Assembly: GCA_963930755.1 (NCBI GenBank)
Contig: OZ005734.1
Span: forward strand, 122,287,080-122,351,079
Origin: Eudasyphora cyanicolor
Taxonomy: Eukaryota; Arthropoda; Insecta; Diptera; Muscidae
Length of the DNA: 64,000 nucleotides
Reading direction: 5' to 3'
A program made the translations under genes and the position numbers. The notes under the pieces are model-generated. The model made no database searches, was not told the DNA's origin, and saw only the letters and a list, made by a program, of their open reading frames with translations. Shown piece by piece: positions 30,700 to 40,971 of this stretch; the first letter of the stretch is position 1, and each line of letters begins with the position of its first letter.

Positions 30700-31686
30700 T
30701 GTTTACTTACGCACTTTGGGTTTTGCCTTTCAGAGTAGAAAACTTAATTGTATCAAGTTCAAATTATTCGGTTTTATTGTTAGCAAAAATAAGGGTAAGG
30801 TAAAGGTAAGTATGTACACGTTAGTTCAATGGTAAGTGGCAATTTCTAGGTAAGTAAGTGGTAAGTGGTGTTTCAATTTGTGTGTCTTAAACTTAAGTTT
30901 TATGTTATTTTACAATTCAATGTATTTTCTTGTTTTCACAGTTTCTTTTGCTTTTGTTTGTTAATTTATGTACAAATTTTATTTAGATAAAAGTAAATGT
31001 TTGTTATTTTGTACAATTTTATTTAATTCAATTTTCAATTCAATGTTTTATTCAGTGTTCTATGTTGTTAACTTAATGTTCTTAATTTAATTGTTTGTGG
31101 GTCTTCACTTATATGTTTGGGTCTGCGTTTCTGTAATTGCAGATAAAAAAAAATACTTTACACTTTTTAATCACTTTTTCACTTGTTAATCACGGGAGAG
31201 AGGCGCACGGTTTAAAGAGTTGTTGAAACGAGACTGATTTTTGCTGTTTGCCGGTCAGAGCTCCAAACTTAAGGCCCAACTATAATATGCATAAGCTAGC
31301 TTAAGCAACTGTGCGAATGCATGAAATCGTATGTGCCAAACTATAATGTACTTAAGTGAACTTTTCGTTAAGTTCTCTCAGCTCTCTCTCAGTACCCATT
31401 TGCTTAAGCACGGTGCGAAACTGAACGCACGTTCCGTACGGAATTACTTAAGTTAGCTTATGCATATTATAGTTGGGCCTTTAGTCGAAGCCCTTGACTT
31501 TGATGGCGACAAAACAACATAAGCAAAAAAAATGAACGAAGAAACGCACTCGCACTGCTATGTGTACATAAATGCATTGGAATGCGCGTGAGTATATACA
31601 TACTCACCCCCACATTCATGTATACAAAGCTGCGCCGCAGTCACCGTTTTACACTGGTGTTCAAAGGAGCGGGTCACCTTTGAACA
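30700..31686 (-). repeat. BEL-A 5' LTR (with MITE)
   Basis: Same 5' and 3' ends as 20352-21127. It is 987 bp because of a 209-bp MITE plus a 3-bp TSD. Right flank GTCGG (31687-31691) is the TSD. Confidence 0.93.
31272..31480. mobile_element. MITE with TTA target duplication (PIF/Harbinger-like)
   Basis: Terminal inverted repeats of about 33 bp, starting AGGCCCAACTATAATATG, with one visible mismatch. TTA is duplicated at 31269-31271 and 31481-31483, and the other LTR copies lack the insert. A 3-bp TTA duplication fits PIF/Harbinger. 209 bp, no ORF. Confidence 0.85.
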
Positions 31687-31867
31687 GTCGGTTTCGATAA
31701 AAATTGTTCATGGAAAACAAATAGAGAAACGAATCCCGCTATAGAATCGATACATAACAATATAATATTCGAATAAAAGTCAAACTTCATAGTGTGTTGG
31801 CAGATTTGTCTTTATACAATTACATATTGTTTTAAATTATAAAATGTTCAAAGTTATCCGTAATATG

Positions 31868-32280
31868 TGTTTAACTATGGTTGTTTTCTCTAATTTCGAT
31901 GAAGTAATGTATTTCTTTCCGTGCATGAATTGTACTATTTATCGCACACACATATTCGTTAGAATCTGCATACTCCTCATTACTACAGCCTTGTAATATT
32001 AGCTTTGCAGATTCTAACGAGTAACTAATCGCTTCTTTGTTTAGCTTATGCCGCCACCTCACTCCATCTTGGACTTTCGTATCGCTCGGTATCGTATCGC
32101 TCGGCCTATATACATAAGTACCTCGCTGTACAATACTAATCATAATCAAAGGTGAATTTTGTTGCCTTATAAATCCTTATAATCAATAAACTTGTGGCAC
32201 TTGGCCATTTATTTATATTACATTGAAACTAATCGTGTTTTTATTCACCTTCTTTTATTTACACGCATTCGGCGTAAACA
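31868..32280 (+). repeat. BEL-D 5' LTR
   Basis: 413 bp, TGTTTAACTATGG to GGCGTAAACA. It contains AATCAATAAACTT, a poly(A)-type signal. A 92-codon antisense ORF (32149-31871) spans much of it and is also open in the 3' LTR; this is probably chance. Confidence 0.93.
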
Positions 32281-33910
32281 TTGATCCAATCGAACCGGAT
32301 TTTGAGCAAACCATAACCTCGGCAAAAGTTCGTGAATATTAATCGGTGTTTTTATCCCCCGCAGCCATTGAAATCATCACCATCATCCCATACATCCATC
32401 CATCCATCCATCTCATCAAGCCATTTAAAGTTAATATTTGCATTTAAAGTTAGAACAGGTATGTATAGTGCAGTGTTTATGTGAGCTCGCGTAAAATATC
32501 AACATAAATAATAACAAGTGTTTCGATTCTGTTTGTTTGGCCGTCTTACAACGCGTCGCGCGACCCCTCCCGCTTCTCCCGTCTCGGCTCGTAGTGTTCG
32601 TTTACGCGGCTACATACCCTACGTACGTACATACGCGGACGGACATTGTTGAAAAAGTGCCAAAAAATAATCAAAACAAACGGTGGAATTAAGTGTATTT
32701 TTTTCATTAAAATAATTATTAATTTTCCCAATTCTTTTTACGAAAAAATTGTTTCCAAAAGTGTTAAAGAAGGGTTTCATAAATTGAAAATAATTGTTAA
32801 AAATATACCCGAGACACCTGCTCCTTTTATTTGTTTCTACGCGTAAATAAACGTTTGAAAATCACCCTTAGAAATACACCTAATCCCTAACCAATTGTTT
32901 TGTTTTATTCGCGCCGGTTAACGATACACATATATTCGTACATATATACATACGTTCATCGACCGAAGCCGTCCGGCCGCGCTTTTTTCTTCTTCACTTT
33001 AAATATATATACATACGCTTTGTACATACATAATACGCCGTGCTCGCTCGCTTTGCTTTGGATGACTATACACTCCCGTGTATATTCATATACATACATA
33101 CAGGCATACCTTTAAGTCGAGATTCCTCTTTTGTTTTCTTTTTGATTGTGCGCTACACTAAATTTGTTCGGTCGATTGCGTTCATTACAACGTTTGATAC
33201 ATATAACGATATTTGATTGCAAACGTTATAGGACGGTGTTCGGAACAATTTTAAAGATATTTTTGGAAAAATTAAAAATCGTGTGCACCCTACATTCGGT
33301 CAATTCGACTTTTTTAAATAAAAGTGTGACTTTTTGATCTTTTTCGTTTTCGGTTAGATTGATTGACTTTTTCGGTAGGTTTTCGGCACCTAATCAACGT
33401 GCACCCTACCGTCGGTCAACTCGCCATATAATCGACACCCAAAATATTTTTTTTAGTTTTTGAAATTTTAGTGTTCGGGTTTTTTTTTCTTCGTAATAAA
33501 CCGGTAAATTTCGTTATTTTCGTAAGAAAATATTTAAAAATAATATTTTGAATTTTCGGTACACCGCGAGAAATTTTTGAATATTTTTAGAATTGTTTTG
33601 TGGTTTATATATATACATATATTTAATCTTACTGTGGTACCTCGTGCAAACCTATATTCAGTCGAAAACCTTGCATATTATTTTCCTCAGCTATCTATAG
33701 TTATTTTAGCTATTGGGAGCGTTCGGCTAATTTGAACTTGTTTTTCACGATTATGCTTTTTGTCGAATTTGATACGCCCTCGACAATTTCGAATACCTAT
33801 TTCTGTGGTCTACTTGAAATTGAATTGTCCTTTGTTGGGAATTTTAGAGCGTTGATTTAGATTGCCGATTTTTGTGGTGATTTTCGTTGTTTCGCGATCG
33901 TCTTCGAAAA
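32281..33910 (+). other. BEL-D leader and PBS-like site
   Basis: TGATCCAATCGAACCGGAT at 32282 resembles a degraded form of the BEL-C PBS. The rest is A/T-rich and non-coding, with a CATC microsatellite (about 32390-32412) and a donor-like CAGGTATGT (GT at 32459). Parts are homologous to the BEL-B leader at 57.3-60.7 kb (both have GTGCACCCT blocks). Confidence 0.7.
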
Positions 33911-36133
33911 ATGTCGTTTACTCCCCTTGAAGTTTTCATTAGAGCCTCAGAAGCTCTAGTAAAATTTGATTCGTATTTCCGACTTCTGAAAGATGAGGAC
34001 CTGGATATTTATGGGCTAGAAGTTCGTAGTGGGGAATTGAATAATTTATGGGCTGAAATGCGAGAATTGTTTGGAAAATGTTTAGAGTATTTGAAAACTT
34101 CTGACGCAGGGAAAGAGGAAATCGAGTTGGCGGACACTAAATACGACGTTTCTTACCAAACCTATATGAATTGTTTGTCCGCCATTAACAGAAAGTTGTC
34201 AATTTTCAAACGTGCTCGTCGATTGTCCATGAATTCCACCATGAGTAGTTCAGTTGTTTCTCTGGCTCAACAACCTCTCGGGGACACGCGTAATATAGAA
34301 ACACTGAACAATTTGAGTACGTCAACCCACGCGTCTCGTGAGATAGGTACTCAAGTAGATTCTTCCACTATATTAAATGGTTCCAATGATAGTAGGAGCT
34401 CGGGTATGGTTAATGTAGAACCAATCGGGGACATAGTGCACAATCTCGCGCTACCGCCGTGTGATACTGACGTGTTTGAGGGCGATTTCTTGTCGTGGCC
34501 CACGTTTAGAGACTTGTTTACAGCAGTCTATATCAACAATAGCCGATTAAGCGACATCGAGCGGTTGTGTCATCTGGTGCGAAAAACCAGTGGAGAGGCT
34601 CGTGAGATAGTATCGAAGTTTCCACTAATTAATCGTAGCTTTGTTCTCGCGTGGAAAGCTTTGAGAGACACGTATGACAATCCGCGGCTTCTAGTTCATA
34701 ATCAATTAAAAATTCTCTTTTCGCTTCCGGTAGTTGAAACCGAAACTAGTTCAGGACTGAAGTCAATCCAGCGCGGAATAAATGGGTGTCTATCGGCGAT
34801 GTCCATTTACGAGGTGTCGACGGACAATTGGGATCCGATCATAGTATTTATTTGTCTGCAAAGGTTGCCTAAACTCACACAAACTCTATGGGAGCAAAGC
34901 GTGAAGGACAAATCAGCTCTTTCATCGTGGAAAGAGTTGGATGCGTTCCTGACGGAAAGAATTCGAACCCTTATGTGTCTACACGGTATGAGAGGAGTTG
35001 AACAGCCAAGGCGCTCTAATGTCAGTAAGGTCCAGTCCCATTTTTCTAATGCGATTTCGTCGGGATCTTCTCGTTCTTCTCCCAACATGGGTTGCATCTT
35101 ATGCCCCAATCAAAATCACAAAATATACGCGTGCCCACGGTTCTCAAGTTTATCGCCCTCTGCTAGATTTACTACGGTCAAACGTCATCGTTTATGTGTT
35201 AACTGTCTTCGCAAGGGACACGAGGTAAAAAAATGTGATAGCAAACGTCGTTGTTCCAAATGCAATCAAACTCATCATACCTTACTGCATCGCGACGAAC
35301 CTACTGCGAGTACTTCAGCTTTAGTGGCAAACACAACCCGCGCAAATCCTCCAGATTTTAGACCTAGTACAACCAATCCTTCCGCTCCTCCACTCGAACA
35401 TTGTGAACCATCCACATCAGCTGGATGCGTTTCGCGCCAAGTTTTTCATGCTGCGCAGAATAAAGCTGTTCTTCTGGGAACGGCGATGGTGAATATCGTC
35501 CACCATGGTGTCTCATATGCTACTAGGGCATTGATTGATCCAGCTTCTGAGTCCTCTTTTCTCACCGAGCGACTTCAAAATCGTTTGCGACTCCCTGTTC
35601 ATTCCACCAATGCCACCATCTCAGGTGTTAATTGCGCGGTTTCGGCCACGTCCAGGAAAATATGCACCCTGAAGATTGGAAGCCCTCTCGACACTTCGGT
35701 CACTTTAGAGACATCCGCTTTAGTTTTACCCTCTATTTCTGGAGATTTGCCATCTTTTCAAGTCACATCGGACTTCAAGGCCCAGATGCCAGATCTTCAG
35801 TTAGCGGATGCTAATTTGTTCGATTCTCGGCCTGTAGATATTTTGCTAGGCGCGGACTTGTACCCAAGAATTTTACTGGAAGGTAGCATTCCGATTTTGT
35901 CTGGAGCCCTGCTTGCTCAAAAGTCTATATTTGGTTGGCTTGTCACTGGTCCTATTCCAGCTTCACAGGTTCGAACTTTCGCTGCTACCATTCAGATATC
36001 CGACGAGGATTGTCTTAATAAGACTCTTTTGCGTTTCTGGGAATTGGAAGAAGTCCCAAGGAAAAATATGCTGTCACCTTCTGACCGTTATTGTGAGGAA
36101 AATTATGTTAGGACTACCCGTAGGGATTCGTAA
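33911..36133 (+). CDS. BEL-D Gag and protease
   Basis: ATG at 33911 (MSFTPLEVF). A longer frame upstream has only a TTG, and the BEL-B homologue begins at the same residue. Gag contains DUF1759 (LPPCDTDVFEGDFLSWPTFRDLF). Nucleocapsid zinc clusters lie about residues 395-460 (C.LC, LCVNC, CSKCNQTHHTLLH). The protease has RALIDPASES, catalytic Asp at about 543. It ends LLRFWELEEVPRK...TTRRDS then TAA. The sequence after the TAA continues in the same frame (GRYIVTLPLK), so in BEL-A terms the stop is internal to gag-pol. The enzyme would mature the polyprotein; with the stop, Pol is not made unless the stop is read through. Confidence 0.93.
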   Translation: MSFTPLEVFIRASEALVKFDSYFRLLKDEDLDIYGLEVRSGELNNLWAEMRELFGKCLEYLKTSDAGKEEIELADTKYDVSYQTYMNCLSAINRKLSIFKRARRLSMNSTMSSSVVSLAQQPLGDTRNIETLNNLSTSTHASREIGTQVDSSTILNGSNDSRSSGMVNVEPIGDIVHNLALPPCDTDVFEGDFLSWPTFRDLFTAVYINNSRLSDIERLCHLVRKTSGEAREIVSKFPLINRSFVLAWKALRDTYDNPRLLVHNQLKILFSLPVVETETSSGLKSIQRGINGCLSAMSIYEVSTDNWDPIIVFICLQRLPKLTQTLWEQSVKDKSALSSWKELDAFLTERIRTLMCLHGMRGVEQPRRSNVSKVQSHFSNAISSGSSRSSPNMGCILCPNQNHKIYACPRFSSLSPSARFTTVKRHRLCVNCLRKGHEVKKCDSKRRCSKCNQTHHTLLHRDEPTASTSALVANTTRANPPDFRPSTTNPSAPPLEHCEPSTSAGCVSRQVFHAAQNKAVLLGTAMVNIVHHGVSYATRALIDPASESSFLTERLQNRLRLPVHSTNATISGVNCAVSATSRKICTLKIGSPLDTSVTLETSALVLPSISGDLPSFQVTSDFKAQMPDLQLADANLFDSRPVDILLGADLYPRILLEGSIPILSGALLAQKSIFGWLVTGPIPASQVRTFAATIQISDEDCLNKTLLRFWELEEVPRKNMLSPSDRYCEENYVRTTRRDS

Positions 36134-39100
36134 GGTAGATACATCGTGACGCTTCCGCTTAAGACCGATTTGGATACGAACAGATGTCTCGGAAAATCTC
36201 GTGGGAACGTTTTAGGACAATTCTTTCGCAACGAGTCGACCTTGTTAAGGAAGCCAAACATTAAGGTAGTTTATGACAGTGTCCTGAACGGATATGTGGG
36301 ACATGACCATATGAAGCCAGTATTCTCCACTTCGGAGGATACTCTAACTTGCTATTTGCTCACCACCCTGTCATAAATCCGGACAAGCAGACAACCAAAC
36401 TTCGTGTAGTGTTCAACGCGTCGAACAAAACCTCCAACGGGAATAGCCTTAATGACCTACTTTATGTTGGACCCACGTTACAGATGGACTTAGTTCTCTT
36501 GATAAACCGGTGGCGGATCTTCAGATTTGTATTCAATTCGGACATAACGCAAATGTATAGGCAAATTCGGGTGGATCCTAAATATACGTCCCTTCAGAGG
36601 ATTATATTTCGCGATTCTGAAACGAAGCCGGTCCAGGATTATGAATTACAGACCGTAACCTTCGGGGTTAATTGTGCTCCTTATCTGGCGATACGGACTC
36701 TTTTGAGGTTAGCCGACGACACTGAGGTGGAGTTCCCGCTCGCGGCGCACATTTTGCGAAAATGTATGTACGTAGACGATGTTTTAGCGGGAACCCATGA
36801 TCTCGAGACGGCAAAGACTGCTAGGGATCAGTTAATTTCGGCACTTGCTTCAGCGAAATTCGAACTTCGTAAATGGACTGCCAATGACAAAGCTATACTC
36901 GATCGGTTTCCACCTGAATATTTGGTAGATGCTAAAGTTTTAAATTTTGTGGAGACTAGTAGTTCCAAGCCTCTAGGGATAAGGTGGAATGCCCAATTAG
37001 ATTCCTTTTACTTCGATGTGAATCCTATTGTGAAAAGGGCTAGCTACACAAAACGGGAGGTACTTTCGGCCATTGCAAAATTATTTGATCCCATCGGTTG
37101 GTTAGGTCCCGTGCTTGTTATTGCTAAGATGGTTATGCAAAAAGTATGGTTGGATAACATCGGTTGGGATGAGCCACTTTTACCAGCAACGGAAGCTGAA
37201 TGGCGACGGTTTGTCGACTATTACCCCGATGTGAATTCTATTAGAATTCCTAGATGGGTTCAGTACTCCCCGGGATTTCCGGCTGAACTTCATGTGTTTT
37301 CGGATGCCTCGGAAAAGGCATACGCGGGGGTAGTCTACATTCGTATTGAATTTCCAGGTGGCAAAGTGGTTGCTCATTTGCTTTCTTCGAAGACTAGAGT
37401 AGCTCCAATTAAATCGATATCGTTGCCTCGTTTGGAACTTTGTGGTGCGGTTTTAGCGTCGGAACTTTTGAAGACCATTGTTAGGGAAATCGATTTGGAA
37501 TTTCGCCAGGTCTATTGTTGGACAGACTCGACAATAGTTCTTTCTTGGTTGAGAAAGACCCCTTCGACGTGGACTACGTTTGTGGCAAATAGAGTATGTC
37601 GAATACAGGAAAATGTAGGTAATCATCATTGGTACCATGTAAGATCGGAGGATAACCCTGCTGATCTTGGAAGTCGAGGTCTTTCTCCGGCAGACTTAGC
37701 TGCCTCCCCCCTCTGGTGGCATGGGCCAGAGTGGCTTAGTCGGGATAAATCGAAGTGGTCTATTCGAGACCTAACACCCCTTGAAACGAATGTTGAAGTT
37801 CGTGCGGTGAAGAGTCACGTCACATTCTTCTCGACGTATGAAGATTTGCTTGAGAGATTTTCCTCGTTTGATCGTGCCCTCCGGGTAATTTCTTACATGT
37901 GGAGGTTTATCCGAAGAACTCATCCCAATTATAGGAGCCAGCACCAATATTCCAATTCGTGTGTTTTTGCGTCAGAAATAAAGGAAGTTCGAACTCGCTT
38001 GACTGTTCTTGCTCAAAAAGTGAATTATGCGGATGAGTATCAGGCTTTGATAGACAAGAAACCGCTACATTCTAAAAGCTCCCTTGTGACATTGAATCCC
38101 TTTTTAGATGAAAGTGGCGTTATACGAATGAACGGTAGATTAGCTCGTGCCCCCACCCTTTCATACACTGAGCGGCATCCCATAATTCTGCCATACAATT
38201 GTCGTTTCGTGAAGCTTTTGGTAGAATTCGTCCACTTGATTTCCGTGCATGGAGGAAATGTTTTGATGCTGCGTATCCTTCGTATAGAATATTGGATCCC
38301 TCGTTTGAAAACCCTGATTCGGTCCGTAGTACATCGGTGTAAGGTTTGTGTTTTGGAGAGGAAACGTTCTAGCAGTCAAATTATGGCCGCTCTCCCTCCT
38401 GAAAGAACTACGGTTAGTAGGGCGTTTACCACTACTGGAGTGGACTTTGCGGGACCGTTCGATATAAAATCGTTTACAGGCCGTGCTTGTAAGATTACAA
38501 AGGGGTACGTTTGTGTATTTGTGTGCTTCTCCACAAAGGCTATTCATTTGGAAGTAGTCTCTGATTTATCCACCGCAAATTTCTTGGCCGCATTTCATCG
38601 GTTTATTGCGCGTCGTGGATGTCCTAGTTCTATATTTTCGGACAACGGTACGAATTTTGTAGGCGCATCTCGAGAATTAGAAAATAATTTTAAGGCATTT
38701 ATTCGGGAAAGCTGCGATTCTGTATCATCTACCTTTGCTCACCAAGGCCTGTCGTGGCAATTTATTCCTGCGGGTGCACCACATATGGGTGGACTTTGGG
38801 AATCCGGGGTTAAGAGTTTTAAGTTACATTTTCGTAAACAAGCTCGAAACCTAAAATACACTTTTGAAGAATTGTCAACCGTCTTGGCCAGAATTGAGGC
38901 TTGCTTGAACTCTCGTCCTCTTTGTCCGATGTCAGATAGTCCCAATGAAATAGTCGCCTTGACCCCTGGTCATTTCCTAATTGGAGCTCCTCTACTTGCT
39001 CCTCCAGAACCCGCAATCACTGAAGAGCCGTTGTCCATAGTAAATCGGTTCAGGAAAGTTCAAGCCCTCGCCCACCAGTTTTGCATGAGGTGGAAGGAGG

Positions 39101-39351
39101 AATATCTGAAAAGTTTGCACAAGCGGTCCAAGTGGAAGTTTCCGGAACGCGAGATAAGAAAGGATGATATTGTAGTCATTCGGCATGAACAGCTCCCTCC
39201 GACTTCGTGGAGATTAGGTCGCGTGGAGTGTGTGCATCCTGGCACTGACGGTCTTGTTCGCGTCGTGGACGTTCGAACTATTAACGGCATTGTAAGACGG
39301 TCTATAACAAAGTTGGTCGTTCTGACCACCCTATCATCGCCAGATTTTTAA
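36134..39351 (+). pseudogene. BEL-D RT, RNase H and integrase (stop and frameshift)
   Basis: After the TAA at 36131-36133 the frame runs to a 1-nt deletion near 36355 (next to HHPVINPDKQTT) and then stays open for about 1000 codons. RT: FNSDITQMYRQ, TVTFGVNCAPY, YVDDVLAG (about 36769). RNase H: VFSDASEKAYAG, LPRLELCGAV, CWTDSTIVLSW, NPADLGSRG. Integrase: VHLISVHGGN, HRCKVCVL, GVDFAGPF, FSDNGTNFVGA, PHMGGLWESG, so HHCC and DDE are all present. The C-terminal domain ends ITKLVVL, and the stop is at 39349-39351. Only two lesions separate it from a working pol, so it died recently. Confidence 0.93.
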
Positions 39352-39373
39352 CCTCGATCTCTCCCGCAGTACC

Positions 39374-40513
39374 ATGGATAAAATCACTTTCTTTGATGAT
39401 GACCTTGAGGACTTTGATGAATTGATGGAGTTGTCCCAAGGAGAGGTTCGTCCGGGTACAGCGCCTGCGGTGATTTTGCCGCCCATAAAGTCGGTCTTAC
39501 AAGAGAGCTCCGTCGCTGCAACCTTGCCAGTCGTCGTGGAAGCCCCGCCTCAATTGCCTAAGGCACAGGTGGAATTGTCGAAGGAATTGAAGAGCGACGC
39601 TGATCCGAAGGTTTCCGCTGACCCTAAGGTTTTCGCTGACCCTAAGGTTTCCGCTGACCCTAAGGTTTCGGCTGACCCGCACGTTTCGGCTTCGACTTCA
39701 TTTCCGACACCAAATTGTCACGTTTGTGATGGTAGGCATCCGCTGCGGTTTTGCGACAGATTTTTAGGCATGCCCCATGAAAAACGGCTCCGCGCGGTGA
39801 TAATGCACGGCTACTGTTCTCGTTGTTTGGCGCAGTCCCATCCAACAAGCAAGGGTCATTGCAAAAAATGTAAGCAGGATCACCACATTTTACTCCACTC
39901 TGGGTCAACGCCGCCTGGCATAGGTAAAAAGTCTAACTTCCGTCCGTCTCGCCGATATAATCCCTATCAGAAATCATGGTCCGGTCCGAGTCCAAAATCC
40001 GAACAAAGTCCGTCCGAAAAAGACCACACTTCCAACTTACCCCTAATTGGCGTGGTATCGTTGTCGCCAAGCCTGGTGGTACATTTAAAGTCCACTACCT
40101 CGTCCGTGCCCGTCCGAGCGGTGCTTGACCCTTGCGGAAGACAGAGCCAGGTGTGTTCGTCCCTTGTTGATGGACTGCGACTGCCAATTATGTCTATTGA
40201 TGGGGAGCAGTTTTGTCGCATAACGGTAGCGGCTGCCTACGATCCCGAACAGCGCCTAACATTAATGGCTAAGGTTTGCGATCTTGGGCATGTCTTTACC
40301 CCCCCGGCGCCGGTTCCAGAAAGGCTTAAAGAATCCTACCTCGGATTACCGCTGGCCGACCCACAATTTTATAAAGTGGGTCGCGTAGCTTTGGTGTTTG
40401 GCCCGGAAGTCTATTCGAAAATCGTAACGAGCCGCATACAGACAAGTCCTGGATTGCCGGTGGCACACTATACCATGTTTGGATGGGTGCTCTCTGGACT
40501 ATGCAATATATAA
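39374..40513 (+). CDS. BEL-D accessory ORF: NC-PR duplicate, intact (379 aa)
   Basis: ATG 22 nt after the pol stop and 4 nt after an acceptor-like CTCCCGCAG. An acidic N-terminus (FFDDDLEDFDELMEL) precedes a hexapeptide repeat (ADPKVS, five to six copies, residues about 76-105). Three zinc clusters follow (CHVCDGRHPLRFC, YCSRC, CKKCKQDHHILLH; residues 115-175), arranged as in the element's own nucleocapsid. A retropepsin-like domain lies at about 225-375 (VRAVLDPCGRQSQVC, Asp252; LADPQFYKVGRVALVFG; YTMFGWVLSG). Asp is kept but DPCG replaces the usual D-x-G-S/T, so activity is doubtful. There is no signal peptide or membrane segment, so it is not an envelope protein. I infer a Gag-like accessory protein of unknown role. 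Confidence 0.85.
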   Translation: MDKITFFDDDLEDFDELMELSQGEVRPGTAPAVILPPIKSVLQESSVAATLPVVVEAPPQLPKAQVELSKELKSDADPKVSADPKVFADPKVSADPKVSADPHVSASTSFPTPNCHVCDGRHPLRFCDRFLGMPHEKRLRAVIMHGYCSRCLAQSHPTSKGHCKKCKQDHHILLHSGSTPPGIGKKSNFRPSRRYNPYQKSWSGPSPKSEQSPSEKDHTSNLPLIGVVSLSPSLVVHLKSTTSSVPVRAVLDPCGRQSQVCSSLVDGLRLPIMSIDGEQFCRITVAAAYDPEQRLTLMAKVCDLGHVFTPPAPVPERLKESYLGLPLADPQFYKVGRVALVFGPEVYSKIVTSRIQTSPGLPVAHYTMFGWVLSGLCNI

Positions 40514-40514
40514 T

Positions 40515-40795
40515 CGCCGGGTCCCTAATGCCCCTTATTTTCGTCGTCAGGGAGGCTCCTATTGGACCTTTCGTTCCGCGGGATCCCTAATGGCCCTTAT
40601 TTTCGTCATCAGGGAGGCTCCTATTGGACCTTTCGTTCCGCGGGGTCCCTAATGGCCCTTATTTTCGTTCATCAGGGAGGCTCCTATTGGACCTTTCGTT
40701 CCGCGGGGTCCCTAATGGCCCTTATTTACGTTCATCAGGGAGGCTCCTATTGGACCTTTCGTTCCGCGGGGTCCCTAATGGCCTTTTCGTAACGA
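40515..40795 (+). repeat. 63-bp tandem repeats between accessory ORF and 3' LTR
   Basis: About 4.5 copies of a 62-63 bp unit (CTCCTATTGGACCTTTCG...CCCTAATGGCCCTTATT) starting near 40556, 40618, 40681 and 40744, with a partial first copy. GC content is higher than its surroundings. The run 40796-40971 that follows is non-coding and ends in GGTGGCCGGCAA, a poor polypurine tract. Confidence 0.9.
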
Positions 40796-40971
40796 ATAAT
40801 TTGTAGTATATTGAAAAAAAAAAAACTAGAACTTTAATAAGAAATCAGATTGAATTGAATTGAAATAAAATGAAATGCTCACTTTGAAACACTTCTGCAC
40901 TATACATTATTTTTATTAGATTTACTTAATTAAGTTACAACATCCCCTTGATGTTGCAAGGTGGCCGGCAA

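Larger units (their letters stand above)
20352..31686 (-). mobile_element. BEL-A: near-intact BEL/Pao LTR retrotransposon
   Basis: Minus-strand element of 11.3 kb: 5' LTR 30700-31686, PBS, a 3.3-kb leader, one 1777-codon gag-pol, an accessory ORF, a PPT and the 3' LTR 20352-21127. The LTRs differ visibly only by a homopolymer base and the MITE in the 5' copy. The TSD is GTCGG. The intact polyprotein and near-identical LTRs make it the youngest BEL in the window. Confidence 0.93.

Noticed and set aside
39374..40513. Envelope gene in the 3' position of BEL-D
   Set aside because: No signal peptide, fusion or membrane segment; the domains are zinc knuckles and a retropepsin-like fold.
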